Shown piece by piece: positions 1 to 8,133 of a DNA stretch of 64,000 bases. Each line of letters opens with the position of its first letter. The stretch's first letter is position 1. The notes beneath the pieces are model-generated. The model searched no databases, was not told the origin of the DNA, and worked only from the letters and a program-made list of their open reading frames with translations. The position numbers were made by a program, and so were the translations under genes. The DNA is from Clostridia bacterium (GTDB taxonomy: Bacteria > Bacillota > Clostridia > Christensenellales > Aristaeellaceae), in contig JAFRPG010000028.1 in NCBI GenBank assembly GCA_017429265.1, forward strand, positions 1 through 64,000. Reading direction: 5' to 3'.

Positions 1-134
1 TCATGCCCGGCGACAACATCGACATGGAGATCACCCTGATCACCCCCATCGCCATGGAGCAGGGCCTGCGCTTCGCCATCCGCGAGGGCGGCCGTACCGT
101 TGGTTCCGGCGTCGTGGCCAAGGTCATCGAATAA
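1..134 (+). CDS. tuf: Elongation factor Tu, C-terminal end (partial)
   Basis: The last 43 residues of a protein cut by the window edge read in frame from base 3 to a TAA stop at 132-134. They include [19 protein letters not shown] and end in [17 protein letters not shown], which matches the beta-barrel domain 3 of bacterial EF-Tu almost residue for residue. EF-Tu is the GTPase that carries aminoacyl-tRNA to the ribosome in the cytoplasm. The gene is followed at once by a strong hairpin terminator, so it is the last gene of its operon. The N-terminal GTPase domain lies outside the window. Confidence 0.97.
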   Translation, partial: MPGDNIDMEITLITPIAMEQGLRFAIREGGRTVGSGVVAKVIE

Positions 135-144
135 TCGAAACAAA

Positions 145-180
145 AGGAGCGCCTGTCGGCAACGGCAGGCGCTCTTTTCT
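145..180 (+). terminator. Intrinsic terminator of tuf
   Basis: The 9-bp stem GAGCGCCTG (147-155) pairs perfectly with CAGGCGCTC (166-174) around a 10-nt loop and is followed by TTTT. It begins about a dozen bases after the tuf stop codon. Confidence 0.93.
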
Positions 181-222
181 ACTATAACTCATTCGAAATC
201 CGCTTTGAAAACGCTCCAATGA

Positions 223-918
223 CTATAACACTTTTTGCCCACAGTATCTGCAAAAACGACTGTCTAGCGGTATTGGTTTTCCACATTTGCGGCAAAACAT
301 CTGGTCTTGAGATATCTCTTTGCTTCTATCGGTTATTCGCGCTTCATTCTCGAAATACTTTAGGTTGTTTTCAATATCTGCTTCATTGCTCACTATCACT
401 GGTAATGCTGATAACGGAAGATTAGCAACCTCCCGAGTTTTTTCATTGATTCTCTTTTTATCTTTAATCTTAGTTATAGTGTAACCAACTGTACACGCTG
501 TCGCAAGTAACACAGGTATAAACCATAGGTTTTGATGCATGAAAAGCACGAGTAAACTAACCAGAGATAGCACCACACCGATCTTTAGTAGTTTTCGACT
601 GATTCCATTGCTTTCCCTTTCAACTGACCAGCTCTCTCTGTGATTACAATACTTACAAGCAGCATTAAGGGAAAACAATGTATAAAACTCATATGAATGG
701 TATCGCTTCTTGAGCGCCTCTATCTTTCGCTCATGTAAGTCATGTGCTTGATCTTTTGCTTCTTGGCTTGCCGCCGCGTCATGCCATCTACTTGCGCGTA
801 CCGTGCTAGCATTTGTTCGGATCTCGACCGTTTGAAGGTTTACCTTATGACACCTTGAGCATTTCCATATAATCTGGACTGACTGTTTTACTGTTGAAGT
901 GTATTCAGTAATTGCCAT
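223..918 (-). CDS. Zinc-finger/zinc-ribbon membrane protein, paralogue 1 of 4
   Basis: A 231-residue protein of unknown function. An N-terminal CxxC pair (residues 20-23, WKCSRC) and a second pair (88-91, CKYCNHRESW) could form one zinc finger across a charged, probably helical linker. Two hydrophobic segments (about 110-150) should span the membrane. They are followed by a LPxxxxPVIV motif and a C-terminal zinc ribbon (FCRKCG...FCRYCG, about 208-231). The start has GGAGG eight bases upstream. It lies 34 bases after paralogue 2 and is probably co-transcribed with it. The DNA is clearly more AT-rich than the rest of the window. The family is recognised only by comparison with its three neighbours; no function is claimed. 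Confidence 0.8.
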   Translation of the reverse strand: MAITEYTSTVKQSVQIIWKCSRCHKVNLQTVEIRTNASTVRASRWHDAAASQEAKDQAHDLHERKIEALKKRYHSYEFYTLFSLNAACKYCNHRESWSVERESNGISRKLLKIGVVLSLVSLLVLFMHQNLWFIPVLLATACTVGYTITKIKDKKRINEKTREVANLPLSALPVIVSNEADIENNLKYFENEARITDRSKEISQDQMFCRKCGKPIPLDSRFCRYCGQKVL

Positions 919-952
919 CTCATGCCTCCATTGATTTTTTCCTGCTCAGTCG

Positions 953-1669
953 CTAGACTTCGGCTCCGCAATGTGGACAGAATGAACTGTCTTCCGGTAT
1001 CTTTTTTCCGCACATACGACAGAAGGAGATTTCATCGGCCAAACTTTCTTTTTTTTCCATGTAACTGACTTTATTCTGATCTAGATATTCAAGCAACAAC
1101 GACTTATTTGCAACCGGCTTTCCGTCTACCACCAACACGGGAAATGCTGTTTCTGGCAACGAAGCTATGTCCCTGTTAGCTGCTTGTGTCTGTTTACGCT
1201 TTTGAATCATGATCAACATCACAATGGAGGCGGCTACTCCAAGAATCAGTATTGCCAACCACATTATTTCTCTAATATTTTTGGGAAAAATTGAGACAAT
1301 GAATGCCAAAGTGAAAAAGCTAAGGGCTACTAGAACAAATTCGATAAGAGTTCTATCTTCTCTCACCGGCACTCCTGCCGACCAACTCTCCCTGTGATTG
1401 CAGTTGTTGCATTTGCAAAGTAAGCCTAGTTCCTTGTATGTTGAATACTGCTGTTTGCTATAGAAGCATTCTTGTTTATGCTTCAGCGATTTCTCTGCCT
1501 CTGTCTTAGCGCTCTCATGAGCATTTTCGTCATATTGATGCTTGTGTCCGGAAGCATAACCAGTCGCATAAATGTTCACATCCTGAACATTGACAGCTCC
1601 GCACTTTGTACACTTCCACATAATTGTGATCGTTTTTCTCGCTTTGTATGTATATTCCGTTTGTGCCAT
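953..1669 (-). CDS. Zinc-finger/zinc-ribbon membrane protein, paralogue 2 of 4
   Basis: A 238-residue protein with the same plan as its downstream neighbour: WKCTKC near residue 20, CNNCNHRESWS near residue 90, two adjacent hydrophobic helices, the LPETAFPVLV motif, and a C-terminal zinc ribbon (FCRMCG...FCPHCG). The ATG at 1669 is preferred over two in-frame ATGs just upstream because GGAGG sits eight bases before it. The resulting N-terminus (MAQTEYTYKARK) also aligns with that of paralogue 1. A consensus-like promoter lies at 1750-1778. The DNA is AT-rich like paralogue 1 and unlike paralogues 3 and 4. Function unknown; a membrane-anchored zinc protein is an inference from the motifs. Confidence 0.8.
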   Translation of the reverse strand: MAQTEYTYKARKTITIMWKCTKCGAVNVQDVNIYATGYASGHKHQYDENAHESAKTEAEKSLKHKQECFYSKQQYSTYKELGLLCKCNNCNHRESWSAGVPVREDRTLIEFVLVALSFFTLAFIVSIFPKNIREIMWLAILILGVAASIVMLIMIQKRKQTQAANRDIASLPETAFPVLVVDGKPVANKSLLLEYLDQNKVSYMEKKESLADEISFCRMCGKKIPEDSSFCPHCGAEV

Positions 1670-1749
1670 ACCCATTGCCTCCATATCTGTATATGGTTTT
1701 TACATTATCAAGAGAGTAATATTACCTACAAATAGCCTTTTCGATAGTT

Positions 1750-1778
1750 ATAGTATCCTTCCCATCACAAAATGTCAA
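1750..1778 (-). promoter_or_regulatory. Promoter for zinc-finger paralogues 2 and 1
   Basis: On the minus strand TTGACA (1773-1778) and TACTAT (1750-1755) are separated by 17 bases. It lies 80 bases upstream of the start at 1669, so paralogues 2 and 1 can be expressed apart from paralogues 4 and 3. Confidence 0.7.
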
Positions 1779-1927
1779 CATATGTGTAACGGATTACATC
1801 ATGCTGATAGTCAGAAGATGTTGCCGTGCAAAATGACTATGTTTTCTCTAAAGGCACACTTGACGTGGAGAATAAATATTCACAAAGTGAGCCGAAGAAG
1901 TACTTGTCAAAAAAGAGAAAAGCGGTC

Positions 1928-2476
1928 TCATCCCTTCTCCAGAGGTTCTCTCACGAGGATCGGGAAGGCGGAATCGGGCAGCGCAGCCAGAGCCAGGTCG
2001 CGCCTGTGCCAGATCCACCGGTCGCAGAGATACCAGACGCCCAGCACACCGCCGTACACGAGCATAACAGTCAGCCGCACGCCGAGCGGCACCTTCGGCA
2101 CGATAAAGAATACAAAGAGCAGGACAGTCCAGACGATCGCAAGGAATCTGAACCAGAACGACAGATAAAAGGTCAGGGAAACGGACTTCGGGTTCGTGCA
2201 AACCCACGGCTCGCGGTGCCCGCACTTCCCGCATGCGCACTGCAGGCAGAGTCTTTGATATTCCCAAGCCGATTGATGCCTCGTCAGCAGGAAGTGTTTT
2301 CCCCTGCGAAGCTCTTCCCTCGCTGAGCGTCGGGCGGCTGATTCGCTTTCACTCACACGCTCGCACCGCAGGGCCGTGGCACACGTGTTGACATACCCGC
2401 AGGATGCGCATGTCCAGGTGATCGTGATGTCTTTGCGGTAATCCCACCGCCTGTCGAGAAAACCGGTGCGCGGCAT
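1928..2476 (-). CDS. Zinc-finger membrane protein, paralogue 3 of 4 (no C-terminal ribbon)
   Basis: A 182-residue protein with the family plan: WTCASC near residue 20, CACGKCGHREPWV near residue 85, a charged linker between them, two hydrophobic helices (about 105-150) and the closing LPDSAFPILV motif. It stops eight residues after that motif, so it lacks the C-terminal zinc ribbon of paralogues 1 and 2. AAAGGAG lies seven bases before the ATG. It is 72 bases downstream of paralogue 4 in the same direction. The GC content is high, like the surrounding chromosome. Function unknown. Confidence 0.78.
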   Translation of the reverse strand: MPRTGFLDRRWDYRKDITITWTCASCGYVNTCATALRCERVSESESAARRSAREELRRGKHFLLTRHQSAWEYQRLCLQCACGKCGHREPWVCTNPKSVSLTFYLSFWFRFLAIVWTVLLFVFFIVPKVPLGVRLTVMLVYGGVLGVWYLCDRWIWHRRDLALAALPDSAFPILVREPLEKG

Positions 2477-2548
2477 ACACGTCTCCTTTCCGGCTGACGG
2501 ATGTCCTGTCTGTCAAAGGAACAGCCTGTTTCTATGGGAAAAGCTGCG

Positions 2549-3148
2549 TCACTGCCGGACGTCGGACGGTTCTTCCACGATGATGGGGAACGATTTGTCG
2601 GGCAGTTCGCGGAGCCGGCGATCTCTTGCATATCGTAGCACAAGGTACACGATGCCCGCAGCCAGGACAGCGCCCCAGAACATGACGCTGACCCAGAACA
2701 AGGGATCGGCATCCCTCAGACGTCCGAAGGCGAGCGTGTGGGGGATGTGGATCAGGGAAATCGCGCAGAATGCCACAAGCACGGCAGCGCACAGAGCCAG
2801 GATGCAGACCATCCACGGATCGAGCTGCAGGACCCGGGCCGGCCGTCTCGTTGCCCAAGGTTCGCGGCAGCCGCATTGCTCACAGGTGCAGCACAGATGC
2901 ATGCGCCTGTAGCATGAAAACGAATCCTGCCGGCTGCGCAGCTGGGAGCACATGGCCGTCACCTTCGACCGGGCATCGTGACGCGCATTTCTCCGGGACC
3001 GGCGCTCTGATTCACCGGGTGAAAGAATGCCTGATGCCGATGCGCGAAGAACCTGGCTTTCTGTATTGACATGGCCGCATTCATGGCATGTCCATCGCAC
3101 ATTGACCGTTCTGGAAGCGTCTTCGAAGACACGAGGATCTCCTCTCAC
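2549..3148 (-). CDS. Zinc-finger membrane protein, paralogue 4 of 4 (no C-terminal ribbon)
   Basis: About 199 residues. It carries WTCHECGHVN near the N-terminus, CTCEQCGCREPW mid-protein, two hydrophobic helices and a terminal LPDKSFPIIV motif, the same plan as paralogue 3. The frame stays open upstream to an ATG at 3316, but that region has no family similarity and includes the likely promoter. The GTG at 3148 is preferred because it has an AAAAGG-like site upstream and gives the N-terminal length seen in the paralogues. A GTG at 3157 is also possible. Function unknown. Confidence 0.72.
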   Translation of the reverse strand: MRGDPRVFEDASRTVNVRWTCHECGHVNTESQVLRASASGILSPGESERRSRRNARHDARSKVTAMCSQLRSRQDSFSCYRRMHLCCTCEQCGCREPWATRRPARVLQLDPWMVCILALCAAVLVAFCAISLIHIPHTLAFGRLRDADPLFWVSVMFWGAVLAAGIVYLVLRYARDRRLRELPDKSFPIIVEEPSDVRQ

Positions 3149-3287
3149 AGATACCACCCACCTTTTTGCAAAATGACGGCGTCTGCCGGGCCGTCCCCTC
3201 CCGCGCGCCGCCGGATGGGCCGATGACACATACGGCGGACGCTGCCGGTCTTTTTCCGCGCGCAGTCCGATCTGTTCCGATAGCGTC

Positions 3288-3316
3288 ATCCTATCACAGT
3301 TCCCGTGCGTATGCAA
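3288..3316 (-). promoter_or_regulatory. Possible promoter for zinc-finger paralogues 4 and 3
   Basis: On the minus strand TTGCAT (3311-3316) and TAGGAT (3288-3293) are 17 bases apart, about 140 bases upstream of the chosen GTG start. The rest of the 289-base gap before the next gene shows only a TATACT-like -10 for the plus-strand gene near 3388. Confidence 0.45.
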
Positions 3317-3437
3317 CCGTTTTCGCCGCAGGCCGGCATGAAATGCGAAAACACACGATGCTTTTTTCGTGATTCTGTGCTATACTGTATTTTGTCCGGC
3401 TATGACCGGAACACAAACCGAAAAAGTGAGGAAAAAC

Positions 3438-3680
3438 ATGTTCCACTACAACTGCCACGGCACCTGCTCCACCGGCATTGACCTCGAGATCAATGACGAG
3501 GGCATCATCACCTACTGCAAGATTATCCAGGGCTGCAAGGGCAATACCGCCGGCCTCGCCAAGATGGTGATCGGCCGCAAGGCAGATGAGGTCGCCGACA
3601 TGCTGCAGGGCATCCCCTGCCGGGGTGACACGTCCTGCCCGGACCAGCTGTCCAGGGCCATCCGCGCTTATTCCGCCTGA
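3438..3680 (+). CDS. TSCPD domain protein (TIGR03905-like)
   Basis: An 80-residue protein containing DTSCPDQL near its C-terminus, the motif that names the TSCPD family. Conserved cysteines occur at CHGTCSTG, YCKIIQGCKGN and GIPCRGDTSCPD. Stand-alone proteins of this size in Clostridia match TIGR03905 and have no assigned activity. The same domain is fused to the C-terminus of some class II ribonucleotide reductases, where a metal-binding role has been suggested. The ATG at 3438 follows GTGAGG. The next gene starts 18 bases after the stop, so the two are probably one operon. Confidence 0.85.
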   Translation: MFHYNCHGTCSTGIDLEINDEGIITYCKIIQGCKGNTAGLAKMVIGRKADEVADMLQGIPCRGDTSCPDQLSRAIRAYSA

Positions 3681-3698
3681 GAGCGAAAGGAGATCATT

Positions 3699-4880
3699 TT
3701 GTCCGAAATCAACCAGACACCCCAGCGTTTCGAGGACATGGACCTCTCCCCCGAGATCCTCAAGGCCGTGCGCGCCATGGGCTTTGACGAGCCCTCCACC
3801 GTCCAGAAACTGACCATCCCGCTGATGATGAACGGGGCCGACATCAACGCCCAGGCCCCCACCGGCACCGGCAAGACCTGCGCCTTCGGCATCCCGATGC
3901 TCGAATACGTCCAGCTGAAGGACGAGCGGGTCCAGGAGATCGTCCTGGCTCCCACCCGCGAGCTCGCCGTGCAGATCGGCGAGGAGCTGACCCGCCTGGC
4001 CAAGTACATCCCCGGCGTGCGCCTCACCGTCATCTACGGCGGCCAGCCCTTCGCCAGACAGATCAACGCCCTGAAGAAAAAGCCGCAGATCGTCATCGCG
4101 ACCCCCGGCCGCCTGCTCGACCACATGAACCGCGGCAATATCCGCCTGGACGCCGTGCACACCATGGTGCTCGACGAGGCCGACGAGATGCTCTCCATGG
4201 GCTTTGTCAAGGAAGTCACGCGCATCATCGAAGCCACGCCGAACGACCGCCAGCTGGTCCTATTCTCCGCCACCACCAACCAGGACGTGCTGACCATCGC
4301 CTGGAAGTATCAGCAGGATCCGGTGGAGATCACCGTGGAAGCCACGAAGAAGGACCGCCCGCAGATCACCCAGTACGTGATCCGCACCGAGCAGAACGAG
4401 AAGATCGAGAACCTGACCTACCTGCTCGACGCCGACGTCTATCAGCGCGTCATGATCTTCTGCAACACCAAGTTCATGACCGACCGCCTCACCAGCCGCC
4501 TGCAGAAGGACGGCTATGATGCCCGTTGCCTCCACGGGGACATCCCGCAAAGCAAGCGCAACGTGGTCATGAGCGACTTCAAGCGCGGCCGCTTCCCGAT
4601 CCTGATCTCCACCGACGTGGCCGCGCGCGGCATCGACGTGGACGATGTCGAGGCCGTCATCAATTTCGACCTGCCCAACGAGAACGAGTACTACCTCCAC
4701 CGCATCGGCCGCACGGGCCGCGCGCACAAGCACGGCGTCAGCTTCTCCCTGGTCACCTTCCAGGAGACCGTGCGCATGGACGAGATCCTCAAGTACATGA
4801 TCGCCAAACCGGTGCCCCTGCACTTTGAGGGCGGTGTCCTGCGTCAGGAGGACGGCGAACCGTTCTTCGAGCATGTCTGA
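3699..4880 (+). CDS. DEAD-box ATP-dependent RNA helicase
   Basis: A 393-residue protein with the full helicase core: Q-motif region near residue 36, Walker A APTGTGKT (53-60), PTRELA, TPGRLLDH, DEAD (159-162), SAT, and HRIGRTGRA in the second RecA domain. These proteins unwind short RNA duplexes in ribosome assembly or mRNA turnover in the cytoplasm. It has almost no C-terminal extension, so the specific substrate cannot be told. The start is TTG at 3699, preceded by AAAGGAG. A hairpin terminator follows the stop. Confidence 0.95.
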   Translation: MSEINQTPQRFEDMDLSPEILKAVRAMGFDEPSTVQKLTIPLMMNGADINAQAPTGTGKTCAFGIPMLEYVQLKDERVQEIVLAPTRELAVQIGEELTRLAKYIPGVRLTVIYGGQPFARQINALKKKPQIVIATPGRLLDHMNRGNIRLDAVHTMVLDEADEMLSMGFVKEVTRIIEATPNDRQLVLFSATTNQDVLTIAWKYQQDPVEITVEATKKDRPQITQYVIRTEQNEKIENLTYLLDADVYQRVMIFCNTKFMTDRLTSRLQKDGYDARCLHGDIPQSKRNVVMSDFKRGRFPILISTDVAARGIDVDDVEAVINFDLPNENEYYLHRIGRTGRAHKHGVSFSLVTFQETVRMDEILKYMIAKPVPLHFEGGVLRQEDGEPFFEHV

Positions 4881-4886
4881 GCAGTG

Positions 4887-4923
4887 AGCCATGACCCGTC
4901 CGGACGGCGGGCTGTGGCTTTTG
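4887..4923 (+). terminator. Terminator after the DEAD-box helicase gene
   Basis: AGCCA (4887-4891) pairs with TGGCT (4915-4919) around an inner CCGTCC/GGACGG hairpin, and a run of T follows. It separates the helicase operon from the metallopeptidase genes. Confidence 0.7.
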
Positions 4924-4973
4924 TCATGCGGGTGTCCGGCGGGACCGGACCGACCGAACCGGAAGGAGTCTCC

Positions 4974-5483
4974 ATGCGCGAACGCAGTATCCCGCCCCAG
5001 CGGACGGACAGGCGCGGGGAGGCGATCCGTCTGACAGCGGATCCCCGCGGCCGGCGGCTGCTCCTCGTGCCCGCGGGCGCACCGCCCGGGGCCGGCGAGG
5101 CCTTCATGCGCGGCTGGCGGAGCGCGGAGGAGACGGTCCTCCGTCCCCGCGACGGGGAAGCCCTGCTGCGCGCCGCCGCAAGCTGGGCCGATCCCTTTGC
5201 CCGGAGCCTCGGCGTGGAAGAGCCGCGGCTCACCCTGATCCTGAGCCGCAGGGTCTGGGGAACGTGCAACGCGCGCCTCGGACTGGTCGCGCTGCACGAG
5301 GATCTGTCCAGGATGCCGGACGGGGCCGCCCGGGAGGTGCTGCTGCACGAGCTGTGCCACCTGCGGGAGCCGGCTCACACCCCGGCCTTCTGGCGGCTGT
5401 TGACCGACATGATGCCCGACTGGGCCGAATGGGAGGGGGTGCTGCGATGCCTCGGAGCCAGACTGCGTGCCGCAGGGAGCTGA
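4974..5483 (+). CDS. YgjP-like (DUF45) zinc metallopeptidase-type protein, short divergent copy
   Basis: A 169-residue protein with HELCHLREPAHTPAFW and MMPDW near the C-terminus and RVWGTCNARLG before it. This is the arrangement of the YgjP/DUF45 family, in which the two histidines of HELCH and the later histidine bind zinc. The N-terminal half is shortened and diverged compared with the next gene. The ATG at 4974 is chosen over an in-frame ATG at 4884 because GGAAGGAG lies just upstream. Its last 37 bases overlap the next gene, which encodes a fuller homologue. The biological substrate is unknown. Confidence 0.8.
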   Translation: MRERSIPPQRTDRRGEAIRLTADPRGRRLLLVPAGAPPGAGEAFMRGWRSAEETVLRPRDGEALLRAAASWADPFARSLGVEEPRLTLILSRRVWGTCNARLGLVALHEDLSRMPDGAAREVLLHELCHLREPAHTPAFWRLLTDMMPDWAEWEGVLRCLGARLRAAGS

Positions 5484-6145
5484 TCACCGTGGGCGACTGG
5501 GAGGTGCTGATCACCCCCAACGCCGCGTCGAAGCGGATGATCCTCCGCCCGGACAGCAAGTACAACATTTTTCGCCTGACCGTGCCGGCGGGCCTCCCGC
5601 GGGAAGACGCCCTCCGCTTTCTCGAGAGCCAGCGGGACTGGATGCGGGAGACCTCCGCGAAACGCCTCCTGGACTGGCAGCCCGTCGCCGCCCCGGGCGA
5701 GCGCCACTGCGTGCTCGGCCGCAGGGTCACCCTCGGACAGGACGGTGTCCCGTCGGGCAAGGCCTTCTGGGACTGGCAGTACGCCCGGACGCTGGAGGTC
5801 CTCCGCCCCATGCTGACCGCCTGGCAGCGGCGGATGCAGGTGCAGGTCTCCTGTGTGAAGTGGCGGCTGATGAAATCCCGCTGGGGCTCCTGCCAGCCGC
5901 AGAAGCGGGAGATCCACCTGAACACCCGCCTCTTCTGCATCCCGCCGGAGTGCCTGGAGTACATCCTCGTCCACGAGCTGTGCCACCTGCACCACGCCGA
6001 CCACTCCCCCGCCTTTCACGCGGAGATGACCGCCCTCATGCCCGACTGGAAGGACAGGAAAAAGCGGCTGGAAGCCTTCGACCTCCGCCCCCTGCCCCCG
6101 CTGCCGGAGGAGGACGGCGCGCCCGATGCAGCCTCCCGCCACTGA
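5447..6145 (+). CDS. YgjP-like (DUF45) zinc metallopeptidase-type protein
   Basis: A 232-residue protein with the classic YgjP pattern: KSRWGSCQPQKREIHLN, then VHELCHLHHADHSPAFH and LMPDWKDRKKRLE. The zinc ligands are the HELCH histidines and the histidine of HSPAF. The length fits the family (about 230 residues). The ATG at 5447 has GGGAGGGGG just upstream and lies inside the end of the preceding homologous gene, which suggests coupled translation. An AEC transporter gene follows after 18 bases. Family membership is clear; the reaction in the cell is not. Confidence 0.9.
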   Translation: MPRSQTACRRELITVGDWEVLITPNAASKRMILRPDSKYNIFRLTVPAGLPREDALRFLESQRDWMRETSAKRLLDWQPVAAPGERHCVLGRRVTLGQDGVPSGKAFWDWQYARTLEVLRPMLTAWQRRMQVQVSCVKWRLMKSRWGSCQPQKREIHLNTRLFCIPPECLEYILVHELCHLHHADHSPAFHAEMTALMPDWKDRKKRLEAFDLRPLPPLPEEDGAPDAASRH

Positions 6146-6163
6146 AACAAAGGAGGTCAATCC

Positions 6164-7099
6164 ATGATCGCCGAACCGCTTGCCATCAAGATCGCGGCGC
6201 TGTTCCTGATCCTCTTCGCCACGGCCGCCCTGGTGAAATCCGGCGTGCTGAAGGTGGAGAACAGCAGGGTGCTGTCCAGGCTGTCCCTGTACTTCATCAC
6301 CCCCTGCGTCATCTTCAACTCCTTCCAGAAGGAGCTCACGCCGGAGATCCGGGACGGCCTGCTGACCGCAGTCGCGCTGGCCGTCGGGTTCCAGCTTATC
6401 TTCTTCGGGATCGCCGCCCTGCTCAAACGCTTCTGGAAGGCCACCGAGGTGGAGCGTACCTCCGTCATCTTCACCAACGTGGGCAATCTGGTGATCCCGC
6501 TGGTCGCCTTCCTGGAGGAGCAGCGGGGCGGAAACTGGGTGACCTACACCAGCGCCTATATTCTGGTGTTCAACGTGCTGTTCTGGACCGTGGGCGTGCG
6601 GATGTTCGACAGCCGGCAGAAGCCCGGCATCAAAAAGGTGCTGCTGAACCCGAACATCCTGGCCATCCTGGCCGGGCTGATCGTGCTGTTCACCGGCATC
6701 AAACTGCCGAAGCCGCTGTCCATGGCCTTCAGTGACGTGGCCGCCATGATCGGTCCGCTGAGCATGATGATCACCGGCATGGTGATCGGCGGCATGACGC
6801 TCAAAGGCATGTTTGCCAACCGCAGGGTGTTCGGCGTGATCTTCTTCCGCATGGTCCTGGCCTCCGGCGCGGCGGTGCTGGCCGCGGCCGCCGCGGTGAA
6901 GCTGCTCCCGCTCGACAGGATGATCGTGCTGATCCCCCTGCTCGGTGCCCTGGCCCCGTCGGCCTCCAACATCAACCAGGTGGCCATCCTCTACGACAAG
7001 GATGAGAAATACGCCTCGGCCATCAACGTCCTGACTACCCTCTCCTGCATCGCGACCATTCCGCTGTGGGTCATGGTCTATGAGGCGCTGATCGGGTGA
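6164..7099 (+). CDS. AEC-family transporter (auxin efflux carrier type)
   Basis: A 311-residue integral membrane protein with about ten hydrophobic helices. Features include LFATAALVKSGVLK at the N-terminus, a conserved glycine- and proline-rich middle, and ALAPSASNINQVAILYDKD near the C-terminus, typical of the AEC (PF03547) family. Bacterial members export or exchange small organic acids such as malate; the substrate here cannot be read from sequence. An AAAGGAGG site precedes the ATG. It sits between a metallopeptidase gene and a YitT gene on the same strand. Confidence 0.9.
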   Translation: MIAEPLAIKIAALFLILFATAALVKSGVLKVENSRVLSRLSLYFITPCVIFNSFQKELTPEIRDGLLTAVALAVGFQLIFFGIAALLKRFWKATEVERTSVIFTNVGNLVIPLVAFLEEQRGGNWVTYTSAYILVFNVLFWTVGVRMFDSRQKPGIKKVLLNPNILAILAGLIVLFTGIKLPKPLSMAFSDVAAMIGPLSMMITGMVIGGMTLKGMFANRRVFGVIFFRMVLASGAAVLAAAAAVKLLPLDRMIVLIPLLGALAPSASNINQVAILYDKDEKYASAINVLTTLSCIATIPLWVMVYEALIG

Positions 7100-7148
7100 T
7101 CGGGCCCGCATTTCCGACACACAAACAACCCTCACGGAGGAGATCACA

Positions 7149-8033
7149 GTGAAGTTCACCGAGTACCTGCGCAGCCGCGTCTGGCGGCGCGAGACCCTGC
7201 TGGCCTATGTCCAGATCCTGCTGGGCAGCCTGATCGGCGGCGCGGCCTATCCGCTGTTCCTCAATGCCAACAACATCGCCCCCGGCGGCCTGACGGGCGT
7301 CAGCATGATCCTGCACCACTTCTTCGACTTCCTGCCCATCGGAACCACCTCCCTGGTCCTCAACGTGCCGCTGTTCCTGCTGGGGTACCGCTCCTCCGGC
7401 CCGATCTTCGTGCTCCGCTCGCTGATCGCCACCGTTCTCTTCTCGCTGGCGATCGACCTGATGCCCCTGCAGCCGATGACCGAAAACCCGCTGCTGGCTT
7501 CGCTCTTCGGCGGCGTCCTGCTGGGCATCGGCCTGGGGATGATCCTCCGCGGCGGCGCGACCACCGGCGGCACGGACATGGCGGCCCGAATGGTCCACAA
7601 GCGACTGTCCTTCATCAGTGTGGGCATGTTCCTCTTCGCCTTCGACTTCATGGTCGTCGTGGCCGCGGGCATCGCCTTCCGCACGCCGGAGGCCGCCCTC
7701 TGGGCCATGATCAACATCTACGTCTGCTCCAAGGTCATCGACGCGGTGATGATCGGCCTCACCGCCAACAAGGCCTGCTTCATCATCAGCGACCGCTGGG
7801 AGAGCATCACGGACCGCATCCTGAAGGAGATGGACCGCGGCGTGACCCAACTCAAGGCCCGCGGCGGCTACAGCATGAAGGAGCGCCCGCTGGTGCTGGC
7901 CGTCATCAGCCGCAGCGAGCTCCCGCGCGTGAAGGAGATCGTCCGGCAGGAGGACGACAAGGCCTTCGTCTTCGTCACCGAGGCCTTCGAGGCCCTGGGC
8001 GAGGGCTTCTCCAGCCTCTCCCACGATCAATAA
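7149..8033 (+). CDS. YitT family membrane protein (DUF161 plus DUF2179)
   Basis: A 294-residue protein that starts with GTG after CGGAGG. The N-terminal 200 residues carry five to six hydrophobic helices with ANNIAPGGLTGVSMILHH and GGATTGGTDMAARMVHK, typical of the YitT domain. The C-terminal cytoplasmic DUF2179 domain includes SDRWESITDRILKEMDRGVT and ends in EDDKAFVFVTEAFEALG. YitT proteins are common in Bacillota and are suspected transporters, but no substrate is established. The 49-base gap to the AEC gene suggests co-transcription. Confidence 0.93.
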   Translation: MKFTEYLRSRVWRRETLLAYVQILLGSLIGGAAYPLFLNANNIAPGGLTGVSMILHHFFDFLPIGTTSLVLNVPLFLLGYRSSGPIFVLRSLIATVLFSLAIDLMPLQPMTENPLLASLFGGVLLGIGLGMILRGGATTGGTDMAARMVHKRLSFISVGMFLFAFDFMVVVAAGIAFRTPEAALWAMINIYVCSKVIDAVMIGLTANKACFIISDRWESITDRILKEMDRGVTQLKARGGYSMKERPLVLAVISRSELPRVKEIVRQEDDKAFVFVTEAFEALGEGFSSLSHDQ

Positions 8034-8068
8034 AATGCAGAGGAAGAACGGTGCTCCTCCGCCATCTG

Positions 8069-8077
8069 TGATACAAT
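8069..8077 (+). promoter_or_regulatory. Possible extended -10 promoter for thrH
   Basis: TGATACAAT (8069-8077) fits an extended -10 element 57 bases before the thrH start. No good -35 box lies at the usual distance. Confidence 0.35.
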
Positions 8078-8133
8078 CGACCTGACCGGACAGGACGTCC
8101 GTTCCACCTTCAACCGGAAGCGAGGGATCCACT

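Noticed and set aside
3149..3316. N-terminal extension of zinc-finger paralogue 4 up to an ATG at 3316
   Set aside because: The segment has no likeness to its paralogues and contains promoter-like boxes; the GTG near 3148 gives the family length.
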